The notes beneath the pieces are model-generated. The model saw only the letters and a program-made list of their open reading frames with translations. It was not told the DNA's origin and did not search any database. Positions 26,159 to 35,681 of a DNA stretch of 64,000 nt are shown here, piece after piece; position 1 is the stretch's first letter, and every line of letters starts with the position of its first letter. Location of the stretch: NCBI RefSeq assembly GCF_003473485.1, contig NC_053045.1, positions 58,322,494-58,386,493 of the forward strand, read 5' to 3'. The stretch comes from Medicago truncatula. Taxonomy: Eukaryota; Streptophyta; Magnoliopsida; Fabales; Fabaceae. Position numbers and translations under genes: made by a program.

Positions 26159-26623
26159 GTACTCCCTCTAATCCTTATTATAAGAAACAGTTGACTTTTT
26201 AAATTCATTGTGTAAGTAATGATTTACGTTGATTATCTAAAAAGTATGATTTACCTAAACTTTTATTTTATATAAATTATTAGCTAATCTTTTGTTACTG
26301 CATTTCTTCAGAAAAATAATAATTGTGTTGCTGTATAAATACTATAGTGATTAGTTAATAGGATAAGATATTTTTTCATGCAAAAAGATAATAAGATAAG
26401 ATCATTTTTAGCTTTGTGATGACCAAATGATTCATCTAGTTTATTTTATTTTTGCAAAAAAAAAAATCTAAGTTTATTTTATTCTTCTTTTTTCATTTTA
26501 AAAACGGTCAGATTTTCTATGGTTACTTGATTCATGTTTTTTTATTTATTTTTTGGATAAATATTGCATATATATCTTCATAAAAGAAACATAAATATCA
26601 ACATCACCTTGAAATGAAAACAA
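26157..26623. other. Spacer starting with a Stowaway-like end
   Basis: gtactccctctaatccttattataag at its left edge resembles a Stowaway/MITE terminus, but the matching right end was not found. The rest is AT-rich with no coding sequence. Confidence 0.4.
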
Positions 26624-26880
26624 CTAGATCGTTTACCCGTGCTAATAAACAATGAAAAAGCTTATATATTGTAATATGATCTATTACATAGAATAAGTCT
26701 TTTACAATCGTCAAATAAATTAAAACAACGTGAAATATAATATAATTGAAACTTCATTCCAACATCACATGGATAGTAATAATGTTAACTAACAAAAATT
26801 TTAAAACACTTCTTTGTAAACTACATTAGATGTAACGTTTGTATCTTTGTCTTTTTCATCCTCTAACAATATCTCTAACC
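26624..26880 (-). mobile_element. Helitron 3' end with helicase tail (copy 2)
   Basis: On the - strand the sequence ends GCACGGGT..ATCTAG next to T, fitting a Helitron 3' terminus (CTAG before T), although the hairpin is decayed. At 26808-26880 the - strand reads LEILLEDEKDKDTNVTSNVV followed by YKEVF and a stop. This matches the C-terminal tail of the helicase in the other Helitron at 32862. Upstream helicase motifs are missing. The 5' end is unknown; the HAD exon at 28969 may lie inside this element. Confidence 0.65.
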
Positions 26881-28968
26881 ATTTTCTTAAAGTAATTATG
26901 GACTTTTGATATGTACATATTAAAAATCATTCTAAAATGTCTTTTCAACGTTGAAGTTAAATTTGTTGAGTTAAACTTCTGGAAAAATTCTTCATAGATA
27001 AGTGAGCATGTACTTTCTCAGACTTATGCCTTTACTGCAATTCATTGTGTAACTTTAAAAAAAAAATCATTATATTTTAGAACAAATGTCAATAATAGTA
27101 GCATACAGCAAAACTAATTGCATATAGATAGCAACAGTGAGCAGGAGTGACATGAGGTATTTGAAGTAGTGTAATAGAAATGTGATTAATGGAGATGGTT
27201 GGTGGTTGACTGATTTATGTAGCGTCTCTAAAGATAAAAAATGACCATGTAAAATTTCTAGTTAAGTTATCCATCATGACAATTAATTAGTAAAAGGAAT
27301 ATATTTAAAATGAACAGTAACATTACCACTGACATTAACCAAAACACACAACTAACAGGATGCATAATAATAACCATGAGATAAATCGCAACTTAACATA
27401 GTGCAAATGATAGGTTTCAAAAACATTAAACAAAATGAAATAACAAAATCCAAAAAATAGTCCAGCACCAAATCAAGTATAACACCACAACAATCAATGT
27501 TGCTAGGCATTATTTTATCCGTCAAATTTCATCTTCATTCAACACTTTCAATTTTCACACGGACCAATTTGGCTGGCATATTGGCAAAAGTATCTCCATA
27601 TTCCATACGGACATTGTCACTTGAATTGGCATTGTCGGACGACCATTTCATCTTGGTTGAACGAATCTCCATGGGAAATAAATTATATGCACTTAATAAT
27701 CTATAATCCGTGTAAGAATACTAAATTGTATACCATAGATAATCTTACCCACTCTTTTATGCATCAACCTCAGGTAAATATCCATTTAAAATGACCTTAG
27801 AACCAAAAAAATGAATTGGAGACTCCCATGGCACATAAATACTTCATTAACTTGCCAAACTGAAGGATCAAAATCACTGATGAAGACATGTCATGTATTG
27901 AAAAATATGACTATTTTTTCAGCAAAATCACTTCATAGAGAGCAGTTTATCCGATTGTTTCGGTATGTAAACAAATGTGTTAGATTATAAAGCTAAACAT
28001 GCAGACACCAACAAAGTCCATGGAAAATGAAGGAGAGAAAATTAAAAGATAGTGCAAGAATACAACTGAAATATAAAAGAGACAGAATACTAAGATTTAC
28101 TCTAAATCCCCAAGAGTAAGGTCAATGATTTTATTCTTTTTTTTCATTCTTCTTAAAAGGCATGTCTACAATTATGCAGTACAATCAGCAAACTCAAGGT
28201 TAATCGTTGTATAAATTTCTAACTTCATTGAAACAAATAAAAGTGAAAGAAGAAACTTTACCCATAAGAACCATATGCTCCCCTTTCGTTACACTTAGTT
28301 TGGCTCTATAGCAGCACCACTTATTAAGCTTCACATGTGATAGTGATACTGCATATTTGAAGATTAGATCTTTGAAATCATCTGCCTGCAAGCAGACAAC
28401 CTCCATCGTGCATTCTTGTACCCGTTTTGCTGCCATATTGATGTAGAAACAGGACAGTCCATAAATAGATATAGAACAAAATATAACAAGACTTTTTCAT
28501 TTTTTGGGTGAATTAGGATAGATATAAATCAGATGCACACTTTCAAAACTTTTTGGAGATGCATATCTTTAAAAAACGGAGAGCAATATGAATATGAATG
28601 AATCCTAACACATTAGCAATGCTACATTCCTTTCCTTGAGCTTCCAGTGTTAACTATAGTTTAGAGATTTTGATTTAAAAGCTGAAATTTTAAAAGTTCA
28701 TCATTATTATTACACCAATTTTTGGTTGGCAAGAAACAACACCCCTATAAAAAGCAAAGATTAAGACTATTTTACAGTAAAAAATAGGCTCACTTGATGC
28801 TAAGTACTCGATGCACAAAATTTTCTTTTTATTATTAAAATCATAATAAAACTGCATGTACAAAGTCTGACCAAGAATTGAATATTTTTGTTAGGAAGAA
28901 ACATAATATATACAATTAACATATTTTTTGGCATATATGAAGTTTGCGCAACAGTAACTGATAAATAC
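26881..28968. other. Unassigned, possible body of the second Helitron
   Basis: AT-rich. A - strand ORF at 28200-28436 (MAAKRVQECTMEVVCLQADD...) ends in a plausible splice donor (atgggtaaag) and may be a captured exon, but I do not recognise its family. Nothing else supportable. Confidence 0.3.
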
Positions 28969-29042
28969 CTAGAGCATCATGAAATATTCTTGGGTATGGT
29001 TTTTTATATCCAACCTCTGATGATATAACAATTGCATCAAAT
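28969..29042 (-). pseudogene. Isolated exon of a HAD-superfamily hydrolase (HDHD3-like)
   Basis: A 74-bp segment bounded by AG and GT reads FDAIVISSEVGYKKPYPRIF then HDAL. This is the motif III region of HAD hydrolases: SSEVGYxKPxPxIF, with the conserved Lys and Pro before the IF. Neither the nucleophile exon (DxDxT) nor the downstream GDD exon was found nearby on the same strand. It is best read as a captured or leftover exon. Whether it belongs to the Helitron that ends at 26624 is inference. Confidence 0.6.
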
Positions 29043-30465
29043 CTGATATGAAAACCAAAAATTGAAACATTAAAAACCATGTAAAGATACACTCATCAGA
29101 CTTTTCCAGCAACGTAAGCGGTTGGACAAACAATATTAGATGAACACCTCACCAAAGATGCAAATATAATGTCCAATAATGAAATGTAGTTAGTATTATC
29201 TTATTGAAGGAATGACTACTGTGATTTGAAAATGTTACTATGAAGACAATTAAGAAATAAAAGTTAATATCATGGTATAGTGAAGACAATAATGAACCAA
29301 ACTTTTACGCTTAGCATAGTAGAAGCAGCCACATTTTTGCTTGTGATTATGAATTCGGCAGGATTCCTTGAGTCCATTGCAAAGGCCGCCAATGGTTATT
29401 TGGCAGCTAAATTATTTTTAGATTGGCAAATTGCTTAATTTCTTCTCAAATTCACATGTCTGAAAGGTAACATGCATAATATGTATACCTTCTGATCTGT
29501 CAATGTGATGATCCAAATAAGTTACAATAAAAAAACAGACAATAAACAAACCAACATTTGTTTCTTAGTAAATTAAAACAATTACCAACATGGAAACATT
29601 TATATCAACAGAGAAAAAGAAACTAACACATCAAAATAACAAACATGTTTTTATAAAGGAAAATATTTGATTTGAGAGTAATGAAAAATGTAGAAAATCA
29701 TATAGATGTACATATAATAATGGAGAAACAACATGAGATTGGAGTGTTCCGAGGCATGATTTTCAAATTCCAAAACCAAAAATAATTAGTACCAATATAA
29801 CAAATCACATAAATATTCAAACTTTAATCAAAATAACTTACCAAAGGAAGTACATCAATTGAAAATCTCAAGAACAAATCAAAATAAAAAACCTAAATTA
29901 AAAGTAAAAAAATTGTAAATCTAAAAATTACCAGATTTGCTATCTTGTGAGACATTCAATCGCGAATCGTTCTTGATATTGAGACGGTGAATGCGACCAT
30001 CCAATGAAGTGATTCAGGTTCTAAGAGGTTTTTGATTATGTTGTTGTAAATATCGAAAGCGAAAAGATGTTTCATACGTGAGTTTTTGGCAGAGGTGAGA
30101 ACAGATGAAGCCTCCGGCATAGAAGGTGCCGGTAGAGTCGAAGACGGTGAGGATGGTGTCGTAACCGAGAGCATTGGTGAAGGGAGGGATGAGAGGAGAA
30201 AGACAACGGTTTAAGGGGAAAAGAGGTGGGAGATGAAGAATCGTGGAGAGAGGGAGAGAGAAAGGAGGGTGAGGTCTGAGTCATGGTTCCTAACGAGATA
30301 GATATCTGTATTGGAAAAGAAGACATTAATTATTTGTCATTTACAATGCAGTTGAGGGATGAGCAAGAATCAAATTAGATCAAGGGCTGTCATAAACAGG
30401 GTTAGATCCAATTGGTAATACTGATTGACGCCTAAAAATGTAGAATTAGGGTTTTAAGTGTGAAG
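29043..30465. other. Unassigned; possible gene fragment at 29940-30330
   Basis: Mostly AT-rich. A GC-richer block at 29940-30330 reads on the - strand as PPFTNALGYDTILTVFDSTG then TFYAGGFICSHL in one frame, and as Ser/Pro-rich peptides in the others. It could be a first exon of a gene fragment. Family not recognised. Confidence 0.3.
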
Positions 30466-31390
30466 ATTGCTTTTTAGGCCCCCTAAGGTTACAAAAATGT
30501 CCTTTATAACACATCTGGTATTTAACCACTGCATGTGCATTTTTTATAATTTAACTAGACTTTCCACTTGTAGATGTAGTAGACAAAAAAAAATCTCAAT
30601 GCATATCAAAGAGAATGAAATAGCAAATCTCAATGCATATCAAAGAGAATGAAACATGTGGTCCAAAATATATGCAGATGTTGGAATTCGAACCTCAGAC
30701 ACCATACTTATTCACCTTAAAAATATTAATTTTTTATCAATAGTGTGTTACTTCATTCTTTTGTTAAAATTATATGTCAATGTTATATTATTTGCTATGT
30801 TACTTCATCCTTTTTCTTTTTTTTTACAAAATGCTACTTCATTCTTTTGTAAAAATTATATGTTAATGTTATATTATATACCTCAAAAAAAGGTTTTATT
30901 TTCCCTCAAAAAAAAAATGTAAAAGGTTTTATTTAAATAATTTTTCTTTTATCGAATATTTGGCCTTAGCCGTAAATGATGCCCTTTAACTGTTTGTTGA
31001 AATGTTTCTTCCACCTGTTTATATAGATTGCAAAATTCTGGTGCATGTTGTGGTAGATATTTAACAAAGAGAGTTCACTTCTAATTTGGATGAAAAGTGT
31101 AATATTAACAAAAAAATGTTGCTATAATCTTTCAAAACCCTTTTATTACAATAATAATCTTTCAAAATTGACACAGTTAAATACTGCTAGCTTCAGTAGG
31201 AGTTATAATAGTTGGTTGCTCTTTAGGCATGCATTTTTACATTGGTAGGTTCCGGTGAAAATCCTTTCCTTACACTTATATTCAGTTTTTTGGAGTATTG
31301 GATTAGAGGATGTGTAACAGTTACATCATAATCTCAATGATGTAGTGAAATATCTACGATTTATCTATTGTCTGATATGGCTGTATGAGT

Positions 31391-32290
31391 TCAAGTTCCC
31401 CACTCACCAATAAGCTTGTCCACAACGTCTCCGGTTGGAGTATTTTTAAAATTTGCATCTGCAAGTTGTGTGTTGATGAAATCGGCTTGCGCTGGACCTA
31501 CAAACATTATAATCCCTTCAACAGCTGGATGAGAGTAAGCCTCTCTTAGTATCTCTTCAAAATACATTGTCTGCTCAACACACAAAAATAAGCAAAAAAA
31601 TAATCATTTCTTGTTTGATCATATCATATAATATAGCCAGTGAAGCTAATGAAACTAATACTTCTAAAAAATTTGTTTGCTAAATTCAGGTTTGTTTCTT
31701 TTACTTCTATGACTAACAGACGAAAATAGATAGCTAAACTATGCATCTTATGTTTTAAATCTTGCAGCTTTGTATTTTGACTTGTGTAATAAGCATAAAC
31801 TTTTAAAGTATAGGAAATACCTGATTTGGATTAGAATCCACACTACTTTCAGTGAGCCATATAGGAAGTCCAGTTGCACCAAGATGATCTAGACCTGACC
31901 TCATGTAAGCAATGTTTGGCATGCCGCTTGACAAATGGCCTTGCACCCATATAGCCAATAGCATTCCAGTAGTTCCTGATATAATTGGCTGGGCTGGCAA
32001 CTTGGTCTTGACTGAATTCAATGGTGTTAAACACGTTCATAAACATGCTGGTGTTCGAATCAAGATAGTAAGCTGTTAAATAATATACTGCAGAGGCATT
32101 TTTGCCGAGTTTGTCCTCAAAAAACCGGTTGTGGACATTCTCGTTTACAACGTCCCATGCAATCAATTGTCCACTATATCTTGAAACCAAAAATTTCATT
32201 CTTTTTGCAGCCGCTTCTCGTAATTCTTCAGGAGATAGGGACTTAAGCCATCAAATGTTAAGCAGAACTGCACGTGTAAGGAACCCGTTC
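31391..32290 (-). pseudogene. Glycoside hydrolase family 10 (endo-1,4-beta-xylanase) fragment
   Basis: The - strand codes for the catalytic part of a plant GH10 xylanase: SLSPEELREAAAKRMKFLVS, then IAWDVVNENVHNRFFED with the acid/base Glu in NEN, SSGMPNIAYMRSGLDHLGAT, LPIWLTESSVDSNPNQ with the nucleophile Glu in LTE, and a last exon (about 31391-31574) with FEEILREAYSHPAVEGIIMF and FKNTPTGDVVDKLIGEWGT. The intervening exon ends at 31821. A deletion with frameshift after PANYIR removes a helix. The signal peptide, carbohydrate-binding module and first half of the barrel are absent, and the C-terminus stops early. A non-functional fragment. Confidence 0.85.
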
Positions 32291-32651
32291 TCCACCCTCA
32301 TCCACCAAGATAAATTTGCAACAATTTTGAGGAAATGCCTCGATAGAAATCTGCATGAAGTAGCTGCAACATTAAAAGAATACATATCAAAGAGCAAAAA
32401 ACTATATCAATCCAAATAACAATGTGAATCCCACACTCAAGAATGAAGAAGCTTTAAGTTAACTGTAATTAATCTTTTATCAAATGAACACTTGAAATCA
32501 CATTTTAGTTAGGACTCTTTGAGGCAATCCTAAAGGTTCAAATTTCCATAAAAAAACAAGAAAAAAGAATCATAGGTTCAAGGACATGATATCTAAGAAG
32601 TTTGTCCTTCTAATACTCCAATCACATATTAGGTGATAAACTTATTACTTA

Positions 32652-33190
32652 CTAGATAAGTGACCCGTGCCCTGCACGGGTCTTATAAGCCATAGGTGAC
32701 TTTAAAATATAATAAACTTTAGATTTATGGAAAAGGTATAAAGGATGATATGTAATAATAATTAAGAACATCTTAGAAGATAGTTACAGATGGATTGTAA
32801 TGCAAGAGTATTATATATGAAGCCTAGGTAAAAGTAAGGTATTTTATATGTGACTTGTACATCAGACATTTCGAAATACTTCCTCATACACCACATTAGA
32901 TGTCAGATTTGTGTCATCACCATCTTCATCGGTAATCAATATCTTCAAACCTCCTCTAGATGTAACTCTCGAAACAGCAACATACAATTGTCCGTGAGAA
33001 AAAACAGGCGCACGGGAGATATACTCCAACATTTTGTAGTGATTGTCCTTGACTCTTGTTGATTGTCATCGCAAATGATACAGCCAAAGGAAATTGTTTT
33101 CTTTGAAATTTAAAAGGGATTCTCACATCGGAGGGTGATAGAGATAGCCTAGGTATAAAGACTCTTTTGTGTCTATCAAGGTGGCAAAGC
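32652..33190 (-). mobile_element. Helitron 3' end with helicase C-terminal domain (copy 1)
   Basis: On the - strand the terminus is GACCCGTGC-agg-GCACGGGTC (hairpin, 32662-32682), then ACTTAT and CTAG (32652-32655), followed by T. That is the hairpin-plus-CTRR end of a Helitron inserted between A and T. Just inside, 32862-33190 codes on the - strand for the Pif1/RepHel C-terminus: [40 protein letters not shown] (helicase motif), then after a frameshift [20 protein letters not shown] and a stop. The Rep domain and the first helicase motifs are absent. Degenerate, non-autonomous. Confidence 0.85.
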
Positions 33191-33562
33191 GGCTAATCTC
33201 ATCCCCAAAGTCAGCAGAAAATAGGTTAGGCAACCTAACAGCGCCCTACAGCAAAGAAAACAAATGTAAATGTCAAAAATTCGTATAAGCAAAAACAAAT
33301 GAAGTGATTATGAATACAAAATATTAAAACCCACATCCTCAACATCATATTCGACAATATAGGAGCGGTATTTCGTCCGGAGCTTGTTGACAGCTTTGTC
33401 CAATTCAGTAGCAGGGTTACTCACCAAAGATCCAACTAAAGAAACACGAAAAAGAAAAGTTAGAAAAAAAAACCACTATTTTCAGATCCAAACGTAATAT
33501 GTCATTGCTTTACCAGTCAGTGCATGGTAGGACAAAAGTGTTTCAGGTCTAGCTCTTGACAT
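33175..33562 (-). pseudogene. Three-exon ORF fragment of unknown family inside the Helitron region
   Basis: Exons on the - strand: 33514-33562 (MSRARPETLLSYHALT), 33335-33435 (VGSLVSNPATELDKAVNKLR then TKYRSYIVEYDVED) and 33175-33245 (GAVRLPNLFSADFGDEISRF then ATL). GT-AG sites and phases agree across both introns. The third exon runs directly into the helicase pseudogene, where the frame changes. I do not recognise the family. It looks like the 5' part of a host gene joined to helicase sequence. Confidence 0.5.
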
Positions 33563-33954
33563 TTTTTTTCTTGATAATAGACAATTGGTTATGAGAAATA
33601 AAACAACCAGGATGAAACCAAGAGAAACAAAAACATGCATGTATATATAGAAAACAAACTTAATTGGGATACCATTCTACATGCATTGAAAATCGAAAAG
33701 AGAGGCTGAGTGGAGAGATTGGTGTTTTTCAGACGGCACAACAATAGAAATTAATTAAATGTAGTTCATTGTATCACCAAATTAATAAAAAGGCATGTTA
33801 AATATTGCTACGTTTTTTGAATTTCATTTGGTGGAATATTGAAAGAATTAGGGTTAACACTAACAACAATTAATACAACATTTTGAGCGGGAAATTTTTA
33901 GGGTTAAGTGATTGCTAACCTAATAACATTAAGGAGTAAGGGATATGACATTAC

Positions 33955-34219
33955 CTCAACAACTTCTTTTCCACCATTTTCAATGCGATTTGTCTGGTAT
34001 TCGGTTTCTTCTGCAGCGAAGCTACTGGGAGGCTTAACCTTTAAAAAACATGTTTGAAGAAGGTTCAGTGACTTGTTTAACGATGTCATCATTTTTAAGT
34101 AAGGAAGTATCAAGTATCCTTTACAAAACCTATGATAAAAGAGGCAATATTGTAACTCCTGCATGACCTCCTACCACTGGAACATTAACTTCTCTTGGAT
34201 CAACACCAAGTACCTCTGC
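33955..34219 (-). pseudogene. Malate dehydrogenase fragment, two exons (glyoxysomal-type)
   Basis: Exon 34130-34219 reads [20 protein letters not shown] then GVTILPLLS, and exon 33955-34038 reads VKPPSSFAAEETEYQTNRIE then NGGKEVVE. Both are phase 0, 90 and 84 bp, bounded by good splice sites. [11 protein letters not shown] contains the catalytic His of NAD-dependent malate dehydrogenase; the spelling is closest to plant glyoxysomal/peroxisomal MDH. The last codon of the first exon is TAG where the family has Gln (CAG), a nonsense mutation. The preceding and following exons are absent. A captured or leftover fragment. Confidence 0.8.
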
Positions 34220-34866
34220 CTGCAAGAGAAAAGGAAAGTACGCCGCATTTACTCATATTATAGTAGGAAGGAAATTCAATTATGAGATAGAAGAGGAAAG
34301 CTATGCTTACCACGAAAGTATTATATACTTATGATTGTGTCATTTTCAACCATTATGTAACTTATGATGAAGAAAAAAGAACTCATCCATATTTCAACCT
34401 AATACATATGAAGCAAAGCAGTTAACATGTTTAAAAGTTCAAAGCAAAATGAATTATTATAAAAATGGTGTTAAGCAAATGATGTTCAGAACCAAATGAA
34501 AATTACATTTTAGATTTCTCGTCAATTTAGGAAAGAATATGTCTTGATAAAAATTTAGTAAAGAATATTTCTTGACAGAAAAAATCAAAAACATACAAAT
34601 TTAGAAAGGAAACGTACATCCAATTTGTATAAATACTGAATCATATCTGAAATGAAACAGGAATCTTAAAATTAAAAATCTTCAATAGTTAATTGTTAGC
34701 ACATTTGCACCGAGGAATTCAAGACATCACAAATCAAACCTACATAAAAGAAAGAAAGAAAGACAACACAATAAAAAAGAGTCAATTAATGGTGTGATAC
34801 TAAAATTCAAAACATTTATTAGAACCTTGAAACGTTCAGATTCATTAGAACAAGGTTTTTTCTAGA
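34220..34866. other. Spacer, nothing recognised
   Basis: AT-rich, no further MDH exon and no other coding sequence found in the 650 bp upstream of the MDH fragment. Confidence 0.35.
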
Positions 34867-35026
34867 TTACCTTTGAAGAATGGTGGATAATTTATCCACC
34901 AACCAATGAAAATGAGAAATTTGTTGGTGGGATCAAGATAGTTAATGGATACCACTTAAAAATGTGCTTATGTAGCTAATGTGTATTGGTTGGGGTAAAT
35001 TACCCACCATTCTTCTATGGATACCC
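34867..35026. mobile_element. Small MITE of about 160 bp
   Basis: gaagaatggtggataattta at 34875-34894 is inverted at 34998-35017 (taaattacccaccattcttc), and ccaaccaat is inverted to attggttgg further in. Arms of about 40 bp around a short centre. Superfamily and target duplication unclear. Confidence 0.65.
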
Positions 35027-35681
35027 TAGTTGTCACCTTAGAACAATCATTATCAATTTTGGATACTAAAATTCAATACCTGTGCTCTTTTTCTCCTAGT
35101 TCAAGTAACTATAACTGCGTGGACCTTCATTAGAACCTACAAAATAAAATAAAAAAAGTTAAGAACATTAAAAGGTAAGAATTAAAAAAAAAAGTTCATA
35201 AATTCATCCATAATTCAAGTAGAAGAACATAAACAGAGAAGTAGCATGGTTGCAAGGTATTGAATTGAGACTGAAACACAGATAAAATAACTATTACAAA
35301 AACTAACAATGAAAAAAAGAACAAAAACTATTCTAACAATGAAGAAAAAGTTGTAATTCACACAATCACATATCAAAATCAACTATAATTTACACAATAT
35401 TCATACCCTAATGTCAAATTCGAAATTAGCAAAATTTTATTTTAAAGAAAGTGATTTGTTTTGTTCAAAAAATAGGAGATTTCTGCAACAAAATAGGAAC
35501 AATTTGTTAACAGGAGTGATTTTTTATTTTTTATGTTTATCTGTTTAGTAGGAAATGATTTTTTTTAAAAAAAAAAAGAGATTTATGCAATTTGATATTT
35601 TAAAAAGGGTAAGCAAGTACTGAATTTAGGTTAAAATTAGGGCAACAATTATCATTCGATTAACTTTAATAAATAAAAGAT
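35027..35681. other. Spacer, nothing recognised
   Basis: A-rich sequence without coding potential between the small MITE and the inner TIR element. Confidence 0.35.

Noticed and set aside
30680..30700. tggaattcgaacctcagac resembling a tRNA T-arm/B box
   Set aside because: No cloverleaf, A box or acceptor stem around it; such strings are common in dispersed plant repeats.
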